A DNA stretch of 64,000 nt from Mycobacterium shimoidei (GTDB lineage: Bacteria > Actinomycetota > Actinomycetes > Mycobacteriales > Mycobacteriaceae), in NCBI GenBank assembly GCA_002101905.1, contig LQPU01000025.1, forward strand, positions 186,001 through 250,000, given 5' to 3'. The translations under genes were made by a program, and so were the position numbers. Below are positions 54,341-63,147 of the stretch, one piece after another (position 1 is the first letter of the stretch; each line of letters opens with the position of its first letter). The notes beneath the pieces were generated by a model. It had not been told where the DNA came from, did no database searches, and saw nothing but the letters and a program-made list of their open reading frames with translations.

Positions 54341-54366
54341 AGTCCCGGTGGAGCTCCACCGGGACT
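54341..54366. terminator. 26-bp perfect palindrome between the STAS gene and tRNA-Thr
   Basis: AGTCCCGGTGG at 54341-54351, AGCT in the centre and CCACCGGGACT at 54356-54366 make an 11-bp stem with a four-base loop, 124 bases after the STAS stop. No U-tract follows. A GC-rich terminator or protein-binding site are both possible. The remaining bases of 54218-54441 show no gene I can support. Confidence 0.5.
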
Positions 54367-54441
54367 CGCTCAAGTCGGGCGCACAGATCCGACAGGGTCA
54401 CTGGGTCGTAGAATCGTCATTGGCCCATCGGGCCGGTCCCG

Positions 54442-54517
54442 GCCGCGTTAGCTCAGTTGGTAGAGCGTCGCCCTTGTAAGGCGAATGGCGAGAGTTCGAG
54501 TCTCTCACGCGGCTCCA
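54442..54517 (+). tRNA. tRNA-Thr (anticodon TGT)
   Basis: Acceptor stem GCCGCGT/ACGCGGC (54442-54448 with 54507-54513), D-arm with AGTTGGTAGAG, anticodon stem TCGCC/GGCGA around loop CTTGTAA with anticodon TGT (reads ACA, threonine), T-arm GAGAG-TTCGAGT-CTCTC, discriminator T and encoded CCA at 54515-54517. All stems pair fully. The 3' end is followed at once by an HNH endonuclease remnant, consistent with use of this tRNA as an integration site. Confidence 0.95.
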
Positions 54518-54555
54518 TTTCTGTCGGCGCTAACCGATAGCGTCATCTTGTGTCC

Positions 54556-54882
54556 ATGACCTGTCTCGGTTGCGGAGTCGATTTTGAAGGGCGTCGGCCA
54601 AAAGTGTTCTGCACCAATGCATGCCAACAGTCATAACGCCGACGCTTGCTCTTGGAGAATTGGCTCAATACCGGATCTTGTGGTCGCATGTCATACCAAG
54701 GTCACTACGTTCGTGACTACCTCTATGAGCAGCAGGGCGGTTGCTGTGCGATTTGCGGCATCGAGGACAAGTGGAATGGCGTGACCAACTGTGACAGCCA
54801 GCTACCGACGTACAAGGCGAGGAATCGCGGTGGCGGTCGCCACTATCGGCGACAGCGGTACGCCGACGGTCAGTCGTATTGA
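54556..54882 (+). pseudogene. Decayed HNH endonuclease of phage type next to tRNA-Thr
   Basis: One frame from the ATG at 54556 reads a zinc-finger start (TCLGCG...VFCTNACQQS), then an in-frame TAA (54634-54636). It continues in the same frame with ENWLNTGSCG, GHYVRDYLYEQQGGCCAICG and a C-terminal LPTYKARNRGGGRHYRRQRY to the stop at 54882. The ends are those of small phage and island HNH endonucleases. Between KWNGV and TNCDSQ the HNH core (the DHIDGD-type active site) is missing. So it carries both a nonsense mutation and an internal deletion, and no active nuclease can be made. Confidence 0.75.
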
Positions 54883-54907
54883 TAAGGCCGAAGGTGAGCC
54901 TGACCGC

Positions 54908-55636
54908 TTACTCGTCGTGGTCGATGACCCGCTGCGAGCGCACCGGGCGGGTCGAGGTGCGCCGCGACGGGCGCCGGCCGGGCAGCGGGATGCGGTCGGC
55001 GATGTTGCTCAGCGGGTTGACGACCATGGTCAGCGAAATGACGGCTTCCTGAAGCGTGGCGATGGCCGGTTCCAGCGCCTCCATCCCGGGAGCCAGTCGG
55101 CTGAGGGTGTCGGCGACGTCGGCAAGCTGCTCGAGCGGGCCGTGCCGCGCGGTCAGCTTGTCGATCAGACCGCCCTCGGCCAGCAGCCGGTCGGCCAGCC
55201 CGTCCTCGGCCAGCACTCGCTCGATCAACCCGTCGTCGGCCAGCAGCTGATCGGCCAACCCGCCCGGTTTCAGGGCCCGCTCCAATGCGCCGCCCTCCTC
55301 GGTCAGCCGGTCGAGCAGACCGCCCGGTGCGGTCAGCATGTCGACGACCCCGCCGGGGCGCAGCAGCCGATCCAGCGGACCGTCCGGCGCCAGCGCCCGA
55401 CCCAGCGGTGCGTCGTCGTCGAGAAGTCGCGCAAGCCGGTTCGCGCGCGTGATCGCGTCGTCGATGCCCAGCATGTGCGTGACCGCATTCGGCCTGCTCT
55501 GTGCCCCTGTGTCGCCGACGGCTCGCTTGGCCAAGTCGACCGCCGACGCGGCAGCATTCACCCCGGTTTCGGCCGCAGCGAGCCCTACGCGCACGGGGAG
55601 GGTGGCGATGCTAGCCAGGCTTTTGCCGAGGTTCAT
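54908..55636 (-). CDS. Rv0756c-like protein with degenerate Gly/Leu repeats
   Basis: 242 residues, close to the 241 I recall for Rv0756c, which also sits divergent from phoP. Residues about 75-165 consist of tandem units of about 11 residues with a Gly-Gly/Leu pattern, such as GALERALKPG, GLADQLLADD, GLIERVLAED and GLADRLLAEG. This predicts an amphipathic helical solenoid. One weakly hydrophobic C-terminal stretch (AVISLTMVVNPLSNIA) may contact membrane. No signal peptide. Function unknown; conservation of the phoP linkage is the only clue. Confidence 0.75.
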   Translation of the reverse strand: MNLGKSLASIATLPVRVGLAAAETGVNAAASAVDLAKRAVGDTGAQSRPNAVTHMLGIDDAITRANRLARLLDDDAPLGRALAPDGPLDRLLRPGGVVDMLTAPGGLLDRLTEEGGALERALKPGGLADQLLADDGLIERVLAEDGLADRLLAEGGLIDKLTARHGPLEQLADVADTLSRLAPGMEALEPAIATLQEAVISLTMVVNPLSNIADRIPLPGRRPSRRTSTRPVRSQRVIDHDE

Positions 55637-55695
55637 CCCCTGAGTGTAGGCACGTCAGCCTGCGGTTATCCCAGTACGAGCCAGACGGACTTCTC

Positions 55696-55712
55696 ACAAA
55701 ATTTCACAGCAA
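55696..55712 (+). promoter_or_regulatory. Possible PhoP binding site upstream of phoP
   Basis: TCACAAA (55696-55702) and TCACAGC (55706-55712) are imperfect direct repeats resembling the PhoP box (two TCACAGC units), about 55 bases before the phoP ATG. The start-to-start distance here is 10 bases where 11 is expected, so this is tentative. Confidence 0.35.
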
Positions 55713-55765
55713 CTTTGCAGGTTCCATGGAGGTTACGCTTATGCAAGTACGAGGGAATTGATCCC

Positions 55766-56485
55766 ATGACACCGGCAAACGGAAACGGCAACCCGCCCGA
55801 GGCGCGTGTTCTCGTCGTCGACGACGAACCCAACATCGTCGAATTGCTCTCGGTGAGCCTGAAATTTCAGGGTTTCGAGGTGCATACCGCGACCAACGGG
55901 CCGGTGGCGCTGGATCTTGCGCGCGAGGTCAAGCCGGACGCGGTGATCCTCGACGTGATGATGCCGGGCATGGACGGCTTCGGTGTGCTGCGACGGTTAC
56001 GTGCCGACGGTATCGACGCGCCTGCGTTGTTTTTGACCGCCCGCGACTCACTGCAGGACAAGATTGCCGGATTGACCCTCGGCGGCGACGATTACGTGAC
56101 CAAGCCGTTCAGCCTGGAAGAAGTGGTCGCGCGGTTGCGCGTCATCTTGCGTCGCGCCGGCAAGGGCGTTACCGAGCACCGCAACTCCCGGCTGACCTTC
56201 GCCGACATCGAACTCGACGAGGACACCCATGAGGTGTGGAAGGCCGGCAAACCAGTTTCGTTGTCTCCGACCGAGTTCACGCTGTTGCGTTATTTCGTGA
56301 TCAACGCCGGCACCGTGTTGAGCAAACCGAAGATCCTCGATCACGTGTGGCGGTATGACTTCGGCGGCGACGTGAACGTCGTCGAGTCGTATGTGTCGTA
56401 TCTGCGACGCAAGATCGACACTGGTGAAAAGCGGTTGCTGCACACGCTTCGCGGAGTGGGGTACGTGCTGCGAGAACCGCGATGA
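55766..56485 (+). CDS. phoP: Response regulator PhoP (OmpR family)
   Basis: 239 residues from the ATG at 55766, after GAGGGA. Beyond the first 15 residues the sequence is almost the same as M. tuberculosis PhoP as I remember it. Receiver domain (about 14-128) with acidic pair Asp19-Asp20, phospho-acceptor Asp63 (ILDVMMPG), Thr91 and Lys113 (YVTKPF). Winged-helix DNA-binding domain (about 145-239) ending RKIDTGEKRLLHTLRGVGYVL. PhoP controls complex lipid synthesis, ESX-1 secretion and acid response. An in-frame upstream extension antisense to the Rv0756c-like gene was rejected. Confidence 0.97.
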   Translation: MTPANGNGNPPEARVLVVDDEPNIVELLSVSLKFQGFEVHTATNGPVALDLAREVKPDAVILDVMMPGMDGFGVLRRLRADGIDAPALFLTARDSLQDKIAGLTLGGDDYVTKPFSLEEVVARLRVILRRAGKGVTEHRNSRLTFADIELDEDTHEVWKAGKPVSLSPTEFTLLRYFVINAGTVLSKPKILDHVWRYDFGGDVNVVESYVSYLRRKIDTGEKRLLHTLRGVGYVLREPR

Positions 56486-56502
56486 CTAGCAGTTGGTAGG
56501 CG

Positions 56503-57936
56503 ATGGCCAACCACCATCGCGGTGCACTGCCGCTGCGGGTCAGCCTCATTGCCGCCACGTTGGTGTTGGTTGCGTGCGGTCTGGCGGCTTCCGGGATCGC
56601 GGTTACTTCGATTCTGCGGCACAGCTTGATCAACCGCGTCGACCAGAACCTGATCGACGCGTCGCGCGGCTGGGCGCAGGCGCAGCACCGGTCCGCGCAG
56701 GTTCAAAGCGAGGCCCCGAACGTCAACCGCCCGCCGTCCAACTTCTACGTGCGCAGCATCGGCCGTGACGGTCGTACCTGGACGGTGGTCAACGATCGCC
56801 GCGCCGAGCCTGCACTGCCTGACGACAACGATGTGGGACCCGAACCGACGACGATCGGATCGGTGAACAACTCCGGCGTGCAATGGCGGGCGGTGTCGGT
56901 GCGGGGGCCGATGGGCAGGCTGATCACCGTCGCCTACGACCTTTCCGACGTGCAGCACACGGTCCGCTCACTGGTGTGGTTGCAGCTGGGCATCGGCGCG
57001 GTGGTGTTGGTGGTGATCGGTGTCGCGGGTTCGGCGGTGGTGCATATGAGCTTGCGTCCGCTGAACGAGGTCGAGCAGACCGCGGCCGCGATCGCCGGTG
57101 GACAGCTCGATCGCCGCATTCCGGAGCGTAGTTCGCGGACCGAGGTGGGCCGACTTTCGTTGGCGCTCAACAGCATGCTGGCTCAGCTTCAGCAAGCGGT
57201 GGCGTCCTCGGAGTCGTCGGCGGAGAAGGCGCGCACGTCGGAGGAGCGGATGCGCCAATTCATCACCGATGCGAGCCACGAACTACGCACGCCGCTCACC
57301 ACCATCCGTGGATTCGCCGAACTGTATCGGCAAGGTGCCGCGCGCGACGTCGAGATATTGATGTCGCGCATCGAAAGCGAATCACGCCGGATCGGGCTGC
57401 TGGTCGACGATCTGCTGCTGTTGGCCCAGCTGGACGCACAACGGCCTGTCGAACGCCACCGAGTGGACCTGCTGGCGCTGGCCAGTGACACGGTGCATGA
57501 CGCACAGGCGATCGCCCCGGGGCGCACGATCACCATGGTTGTGCTCGACGGTCCTGGCACTCCAGAGGTGCTTGGCGACGAAGCCCGGCTGCGTCAGGTG
57601 CTGAGCAACTTGATGGCCAACGCGTTGCAGCACACGCCGGACAGCGCCGATGTCACCGTGCGAGTCGGAACCGATGTCGACAACGCCATTTTGGAGGTTG
57701 TCGACCAGGGTCCGGGAATGAGTCAGGAAGACGCCCAGCACATCTTCGAGCGTTTCTACCGCGCCGACTCGTCGCGGGCGCGTAGCAGTGGCGGCACCGG
57801 GCTGGGTTTGTCGATCGTCGATTCGCTGGTACGCGCACATGGCGGCAAAGTCTCGGTGACCACGGCGCCCGGGCAGGGCTGCCGGTTCTGCGTCGTGCTG
57901 CCGCGTGTCGCCGATGTCCCCGCCAAGGTAAGTTAG
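56503..57936 (+). CDS. phoR: Sensor histidine kinase PhoR
   Basis: 477 residues. TM1 (about 14-36), an extracytoplasmic sensor loop (about 37-157), TM2 (about 158-181), HAMP (about 182-235) and HisKA with phospho-acceptor His259 in TDASHELRTPLTTIRGF. The HATPase has N-box NLMANALQH, DQGPGMS, FERFYRADSSR and GGTGLGLSIV. Partner of PhoP, starting 17 bases after it. In M. tuberculosis the pair responds to acidic conditions. The extracytoplasmic loop is the part most likely to differ in signal response. Confidence 0.95.
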   Translation: MANHHRGALPLRVSLIAATLVLVACGLAASGIAVTSILRHSLINRVDQNLIDASRGWAQAQHRSAQVQSEAPNVNRPPSNFYVRSIGRDGRTWTVVNDRRAEPALPDDNDVGPEPTTIGSVNNSGVQWRAVSVRGPMGRLITVAYDLSDVQHTVRSLVWLQLGIGAVVLVVIGVAGSAVVHMSLRPLNEVEQTAAAIAGGQLDRRIPERSSRTEVGRLSLALNSMLAQLQQAVASSESSAEKARTSEERMRQFITDASHELRTPLTTIRGFAELYRQGAARDVEILMSRIESESRRIGLLVDDLLLLAQLDAQRPVERHRVDLLALASDTVHDAQAIAPGRTITMVVLDGPGTPEVLGDEARLRQVLSNLMANALQHTPDSADVTVRVGTDVDNAILEVVDQGPGMSQEDAQHIFERFYRADSSRARSSGGTGLGLSIVDSLVRAHGGKVSVTTAPGQGCRFCVVLPRVADVPAKVS

Positions 57937-57971
57937 TTCGGCTGTGCACGATTCGAGCAGACGAGGGTTTG

Positions 57972-58685
57972 ATGACGACGCAGAAACAAAGGTTGGTGCC
58001 CGACCGTGACACCCCGACCGCGCTCGCTGCTCTGTACGCAGCTGAACGGACCGACGTGCAAAACATTCTGGGGCACGCACTCACCCTGGTCAGCATTCTG
58101 GTGGCCTATACCACGGTAATTGGTGCGGCCTGGGCGACGAGGCCGGACACGATACCGCACGCGTTGGTGCCCATCGTTCCCATACCCGCATTGCTGGTGA
58201 TCGCGTGGCATTCGCAGCTCAACAGCCGAGTGTGGGCGCACAACCAAGCGATCTTCATACTCGAGCAGAGGCTCTTGGATCAGATCCCCAGTATCGAATA
58301 TCCCACACGGCTCTGGATCGGACACACCAGCGGCCGATTGGTGAATGAGATCCCGATTCTGTTGAAAGAACGAAGGTTTGGGATTGCCGCCGCCAGCCTC
58401 ATCGCGTACGGGGGACTGCTGATCATCGTGCTGGGCCTGACGGTTTCAAGCCTCGTGGTGCCGATCGTCGTCAACCAGGATTGGCAGGGTTTGGCGTGGG
58501 CGATGGCGGTGGTGTACGCGGTCATCGTGTTCCTGCTCGCCGCCTCCTACAAGTCGACCTTCGACATCAACATCGCGAAAATGGACGAGTGGGCGATATC
58601 AGCCCACAACTCGTTTCCCGAGGCTTTTCCCGAGCAATTCAAGACCCCCGCGGGGCTTAGGTCAGCTCGGCCAGGGCCGCCTTGA
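57972..58685 (+). CDS. Four-helix membrane protein, 237 aa, unknown
   Basis: 237 residues from the ATG at 57972, 35 bases after phoR, with GAGGG upstream. Four hydrophobic segments: about 37-60, 64-84, 135-160 and 165-188. A cytoplasmic loop lies between the second and third, and the N-terminal end ([14 protein letters not shown]) and C-terminal end are hydrophilic. I do not recognise the family, and I do not recall this gene between phoR and Rv0759c in M. tuberculosis. It may be co-transcribed with phoPR. The 3' end overlaps the convergent HIT gene by 29 bases. Confidence 0.72.
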   Translation: MTTQKQRLVPDRDTPTALAALYAAERTDVQNILGHALTLVSILVAYTTVIGAAWATRPDTIPHALVPIVPIPALLVIAWHSQLNSRVWAHNQAIFILEQRLLDQIPSIEYPTRLWIGHTSGRLVNEIPILLKERRFGIAAASLIAYGGLLIIVLGLTVSSLVVPIVVNQDWQGLAWAMAVVYAVIVFLLAASYKSTFDINIAKMDEWAISAHNSFPEAFPEQFKTPAGLRSARPGPP

Positions 58686-59061
58686 TCTTGGCCTGCGCTT
58701 CGTCAAGCGATTCAGGCGACGGGTTGCGGTCGACGTTGGCGAAGCCGAAGTCGCTCAGGCTGCGGGTTGGGAAGACGTGCACGTGCAAGTGAGGAACTTC
58801 TAACCCGGCGATGATCAGCCCGGCCCGTTCGGTGGTGAACGCCTTGCACACGGCCTTGCCGATCAGCTGTGCCACCCCCATCACTCGGCTGAACACTGCG
58901 TGGTCGATGTCTTGCCAGTTGTCGATCTCGGCGCGCGGAACCACCAGCGTGTGCCCCTGCGTCATCGGTTCGATCGTCAGGAACGCGACGGTTTCGTCGT
59001 CCTCGTAGACGAACCGTCCCGGAAGCTCGCCGTTGATGATCTTGGTGAAGACAGTTGCCAT
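58657..59061 (-). CDS. HIT-family protein, Rv0759c-like
   Basis: 134 residues from the ATG at 59061; a much longer open frame continues upstream into the 13E12 remnant and is not part of this gene. The HIT domain is complete: [37 protein letters not shown] and the catalytic triad HLHVHVFP (about 100-107). HIT proteins hydrolyse purine nucleoside phosphoramidates or dinucleotides. Position after phoPR on the opposite strand corresponds to Rv0759c. Confidence 0.9.
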   Translation of the reverse strand: MATVFTKIINGELPGRFVYEDDETVAFLTIEPMTQGHTLVVPRAEIDNWQDIDHAVFSRVMGVAQLIGKAVCKAFTTERAGLIIAGLEVPHLHVHVFPTRSLSDFGFANVDRNPSPESLDEAQAKIKAALAELT

Positions 59062-59094
59062 GGGCTTCAGCATATGGACCGGCCAATGGTTGTT

Positions 59095-60372
59095 TATGCC
59101 GCAACCCGTTTGGGCTTGTTTCCGGTAGCCGCTTGAGTTGGTTGTTGGTGGGGGTTGGGGTTGGAAGGGTTCGTACCACCACCAGTCGGCGCGTTCGCCG
59201 AGGGGTCCGCGACACGGCGGCACCGCCGGCGGGGGTTTGTTGGGTGGGCGCGCCAGTGATCCTGTGCTCAGTGCCTGCCCGTCGCTGTCGGTGACGGTGA
59301 GCTCATGGGCGGTTCCGCTGATGGTAGATGACCCCGCGATGGTGCAACCGGTGGTGATACGGACACACCAGCACCAGGTCGGCCAACTCGGTGGGCCCGC
59401 CGTCTTCCCAATGCCGGATGTGATGAGCATGCAGACCGCGGGTGGCCGTACAGCCGGGCACCGCGCACATCGGGTGGCGGTGCTCAAGCGCGCGGCGCAA
59501 CCGCCGATTGATCACCCGCGTGCTCCGTCCGGCGCCGATGGGCTGCCCGGCCCGTTCGAACCACACCTCACAGGTGGCATCACAGCTCAAATACCGGCGC
59601 TCGGCATCGCAGAGCACCGGACCCACATGCAGCGCCGCGACACGCTGCCCGACGTCCAGATGCATCACCACCGTGGTGTGCTGCCCGTGCGGGCGGCGCG
59701 CGGTTTCGGTGTCCCAGCCGGTCTCCACCAACCGCATAAACGCATCCACCGTCGACGGCAGCGGCGGCCCATTTTCTGATCCACGCTCGCGGTCGTGTTT
59801 CCACTGCGTGATCAGCGCATCACGATGCGAGGCCAAGGCCGCGTCGAACGTCGCCGCCTCCAGATGCCCCAACTTGATCCGCCAGCAGCTGCCCTCGGCA
59901 TCGCTGGTCTTGGTGATCGAGCGCCGCGGTTCGCGCCGAGAATCCGGTCCGGGCCGCGGCTCGAGCTTCAACGCGGTACGCAACTGGCTGACCGTGGCCA
60001 CCTTCGCCAACCGCTCGTAATGCTCATCGGAACGTCTCCGGCGCGCGCGGCGATCACACCGACCTGATCCAGCGACAACCGACCCTCAGCCATACCCGCC
60101 GCACAACGCGGAAACTGCTCCACCCGACGCGCCAGCGTGGCCATCGTGTGCGCATTGGCCGACGACCAGCCCAACTTCCAGGCCACCACCGCCGCCAGCG
60201 AACGCGCACCGGTCAAACCCCACAACTGGTCGCGATCCAACTCCGCGGCAATCTGCACAATGCGCCCATCAATCGCATTGCGCTGACCAGCCAACTCCGC
60301 CAACTCCTCGAACAACACCTCCAGCCGATGCGATCGAAGACATAACCGCATCATCACACCCGGGTACGACAT
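59095..60372 (-). pseudogene. 13E12-family DUF222/HNH protein, disrupted by frameshifts
   Basis: The N-terminal part (ATG at 60372, SHRLEVLFEELAELAGQ) reads to ARAGD near 60032. There the frame must shift to continue as DEHYERLAKVATVSQLRTALK. That second frame holds the DUF222 core and the HNH domain ([33 protein letters not shown]). Near 59320 it must shift back to the first frame for the usual tail ([25 protein letters not shown]). Two shifts make it a pseudogene. The 13E12 family is a mycobacterial repeat protein linked to mobile DNA. It lies between the Rv0759c- and Rv0760c-like genes. The 3' boundary is approximate. Confidence 0.8.
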
Positions 60373-60558
60373 TGATGATGGAAGAGCGTCACCGCGCAGG
60401 TCGTGACTCTGGGTATGACTGACGCCCTGCTGGGTTGTCTTTAACTTGATCTGTCCGGTCTGCGTGGTGCGCGTCTTGTTCACGCCGGACAGGACGGACA
60501 TGACCTAATCAGGAGCCTGGCCGTTCCTCATCAATGTCTTGTCTGCCCGCCCTGGCCG
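60373..60558 (+). ncRNA. IS110 left-end non-coding segment, candidate bridge RNA locus
   Basis: Non-coding DNA before the IS110-type transposase. A strong hairpin lies at 60451-60492: CTGTCCG...GCGTG paired with CACGC-CGGACAG, 12 base pairs with a bulge. IS110-group elements are known to express a structured bridge RNA from this end that guides recombination. The exact left boundary could not be fixed, so part may belong to the 13E12 remnant. Confidence 0.4.
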
Positions 60559-61806
60559 GTGTGTGCCCACCCAACGCTGGTCAGAAGGGACACCATCATC
60601 TTGGCAGAATCTGTGCTCATCGTCGCCGGTGCGGACACCCACGCCGACACCATCCATGTCGCCGCCATCACCATCACCGGTGCCTTGGCCGGCGACCGCG
60701 AGTTCCCGACCACGCGGGCCGGTTATGCCGCGGCCATCAGGTTCCTGCGCTCGCTGGGCCAGGTGCAGCGGATCGGGGTCGAGGGCACCGCCAGCTACGG
60801 CGTTGGGCTTACCCGGGCACTCATCGCAGCGGGCATCGAGGTCGTCGAGGTGACGAGGGCGGTCAAGTCGAGCCGCCGGCTCAAGGGCAAGTCCGACCCG
60901 CTCGATGCCTACAGTGCTGCCCGTACCGCGTTGGCCGGCGACGGGCTGGCCACTCCGAAAGACGACGCCACCGCAGGATTGCGCGCTTTGCACCATGCGC
61001 GCCGTTCGGCGGTCAAGCATCGCACCGCGGTAATTAATCAACTCAAGGCCATGCTGGTGTCCGCACCGGACTGTGTGCGTGAGAAGTACCGCGCCTTAAC
61101 GACATTCAGGTTGATCGAGGCGATCGCTCGCTGCCGACCCGACTCACAGGCCGAACCGTGGGCGCAGTCGGTGCTCATCGCGGCCAAGATGCTCGCCCAA
61201 CGCGTGCAGTTCCTCGAAACCCAGGCAGAGGCTCTCGAAGCCCAGATCGACGCCTTGGCCACCGAAGCGAATCCAGCTTTGCGGGCGGCCTACGGTGTCG
61301 GCCCGGACACTGCAGCCCAATTGTTGATCACCGCCGGGGCCAACCCGCACCGACTGCACAGCGAGGCGGCGTTCGCCGCGCTGTGCGGCGTGGCGCCGGT
61401 CCCGGCGTCTTCGGGCAAGACCAACCGACACCGACTCTCGCGCGGCGGTGACCGCGCCGCCAACAACGCGCTGCACCGCATCGCTTTGGTGCGTATGTCG
61501 AGTCACCAGCCCACCAGAGACTACGTACAGCGCCAACTACTTCACGGCCACAGCAAGAGCAAGATGGAGATCCTGCGCAAGCTCAAACGCGCCATCGCCC
61601 GAGAGGTCTTCAAACTCTTGACCCGCCAGATCGCCGTGCCCGACTACACCGACCTGCGCCCGGCACGGCAGGCCAAGAACATCACCGTCACAGCCGCAGC
61701 CAACCACTTCGGAGTCTGGCCCACCGTGATCTCCCGCATCGAACGCGGACTACAACGCGACGACACCTTCGCCCAGACCTACAGAAATTGGCTCAAAGCC
61801 GCTTGA
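60559..61806 (+). mobile_element. IS110-family transposase (DEDD recombinase)
   Basis: 415 residues from the GTG at 60559; the TTG at 60601 after AGAAGGGA is the main alternative. RuvC-like DEDD domain with Asp26 (GADTHAD), Glu75 (GVEGTASYG) and Asp113/Asp116 (KSDPLDAY). Helical linker, then a Transposase_20 domain with GVGPDTAAQLLITAGA and the Ser-containing block APVPASSGKTNRHRLSRGGDR. The frame is intact, so the element may be active. The right end is near CGAATAGGAGCATCA (61809-61823), and a similar AATCAGGAGCC occurs on the left near 60507. No long terminal inverted repeats were seen, as expected for this family. Confidence 0.9.
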
Positions 61807-61834
61807 CACGAATAGGAGCATCAAGTAGACCCGT

Positions 61835-62713
61835 TCAGGTTCGTCCGGTGCGAATCAGCTCGGCAATCTCGAGCACCGACCACGGCGGCGAGTCGTGGTG
61901 GTCGCGATAGGCGATCACCGTCGGAGTGGGGCGGGCGAATTCGCCGACGAATCCGCCTGCGGCGACGAAGATTCGTCCAGACACCTCGTTGGCCAGATCG
62001 CTGGCCAGATAGACGTATGTCGCGGCGACGTAGTCGGGTGGCGCCACGTCCAGCGCCCCTTGCATGCTGATGTCATCCAGCAGGCCGCGGCGGTTCAGGT
62101 CGGTGATGTGCGCCTCGTACTCCGGTCCGGTGGACAACCGGGTCTTGGCGCCGGGGCACACCACATTTGCGCGCACTCCGTGCTGTTTGAGTTCGGCGGC
62201 GATCGCCAGCGTCAGACTGTTGACCGCGCCCTTGCCGGCCGGATACCCGGTGCCGCCGTAGTCGCCCAGGAACGCCATCGAGCCGGTGTTGACGATGCTG
62301 CCGCCGCCCTGCGCGACCATTCTGGGCGCGGCCGCCCGGCAGGTGGCGAACACCGTGCCCAGGTGTGCGTCGAGCAGCGCGTGAAAGTCACCCGCGGTGA
62401 TGTCGAGGATCGACGAGAACGGCGGTTCAGGGATGCCGGCACAATTCACCAGAATGTTGATGGCGCCGAATTCGCCAACACACTTGTCCACCAACGCTTC
62501 TGCGGTCGGGTGATCGGATGGTGAACCCGCGTAAGCCACTGCCCGCCCACTCGCTGCGTTAATCGCCCGCGCGGTCGACTGGGCCGCACCGCTATCGCGG
62601 CCGTTGACCACGACGCCGGCGCCGTGCTGCGCCAGTAACGCGGCCACCGAGGCACCAATACCCCGGGAGCCGCCGACCACAACCGCGCCGCGCCCGTCCA
62701 GCAGCGGCGTCAC
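61835..62713 (-). CDS. Short-chain dehydrogenase/reductase coupled to Rv0760c-like gene
   Basis: 292 residues from a GTG overlapping the upstream stop (GTGA). GGSRGIGASVA (about 14-24), NCAGIP at about 89, NTGSMAFLG (about 141) and YPAGKGA with Tyr and Lys (about 157-161). The C-terminus extends about 35 residues past the usual end. Coupling to a ketosteroid-isomerase-fold protein and an old-yellow-enzyme-type reductase suggests a lipid or steroid ketone substrate. The IS110 element is inserted just downstream, within about 30 bases of its stop. Confidence 0.86.
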   Translation of the reverse strand: MTPLLDGRGAVVVGGSRGIGASVAALLAQHGAGVVVNGRDSGAAQSTARAINAASGRAVAYAGSPSDHPTAEALVDKCVGEFGAINILVNCAGIPEPPFSSILDITAGDFHALLDAHLGTVFATCRAAAPRMVAQGGGSIVNTGSMAFLGDYGGTGYPAGKGAVNSLTLAIAAELKQHGVRANVVCPGAKTRLSTGPEYEAHITDLNRRGLLDDISMQGALDVAPPDYVAATYVYLASDLANEVSGRIFVAAGGFVGEFARPTPTVIAYRDHHDSPPWSVLEIAELIRTGRT

Positions 62714-63135
62714 TCGGCGGTGCCGAATGTCATCATGTCAAGGTTCCAATAGCCACGCAGATTGGTGATCAGGCCGGCGTCGTTGACCCGATAGGTGAAC
62801 ACACCACGCACCGAACTGGTGACACCGTTGTCAAACTTGCTGTCCAGCACCAGGATATGCGCGATTTCATTCGGCGAGCTGCACGGGAATGTCTCCTCGC
62901 AGGTGATCGTCAGCTGGTTGGCGGCGATGTTGGTGTCGTAGAACTCGGCAACCCGGTCTTTGCCGCGCAGACCCGTTCCGTCCGGGTTGGTGACGGCCTT
63001 GCCGATCGGGTCTTCGACGACGACGTCGTCGGCCATCAGCGCCAGCCAGCCCTCCCGGTCGTGCGTTTGGACGCATCGCCAGGATGCCTGCGAGGCAGCC
63101 AATGCCGGTGATTGCTGAACGGTTTCTTGCGACAT
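62710..63135 (-). CDS. Ketosteroid-isomerase-like NTF2-fold protein, Rv0760c-like
   Basis: 141 residues that match Rv0760c closely as I recall it: SWRCVQTHDREGWLALMADDVVVEDPIGK, CEETFPCSSPNEIAHILVL and RGYWNLDMMTFG. Rv0760c has a ketosteroid-isomerase fold and is reported to bind steroids with little or no isomerase activity. It is followed by an SDR (GTGA overlap) and lies 12 bases after the flavoenzyme stop, giving a three-gene unit. Confidence 0.9.
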   Translation of the reverse strand: MSQETVQQSPALAASQASWRCVQTHDREGWLALMADDVVVEDPIGKAVTNPDGTGLRGKDRVAEFYDTNIAANQLTITCEETFPCSSPNEIAHILVLDSKFDNGVTSSVRGVFTYRVNDAGLITNLRGYWNLDMMTFGTAE

Positions 63136-63147
63136 TTGCGCTCCTAT

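Noticed and set aside
54791..55765. An N-terminal extension of PhoP by 325 residues
   Set aside because: It is antisense to the Rv0756c-like gene and Arg/Gln-rich without domain features; the ATG at 55766 has a ribosome site.
59062..59487. Extension of the HIT protein upstream
   Set aside because: The sequence is the tail of the 13E12 remnant that happens to be in frame; the HIT domain begins at 59061.
60534..61037. Alternative plus-strand frame over the 5' part of the IS110 transposase
   Set aside because: His/Arg-rich shadow; the other frame carries all DEDD residues and reads to a full-length transposase.
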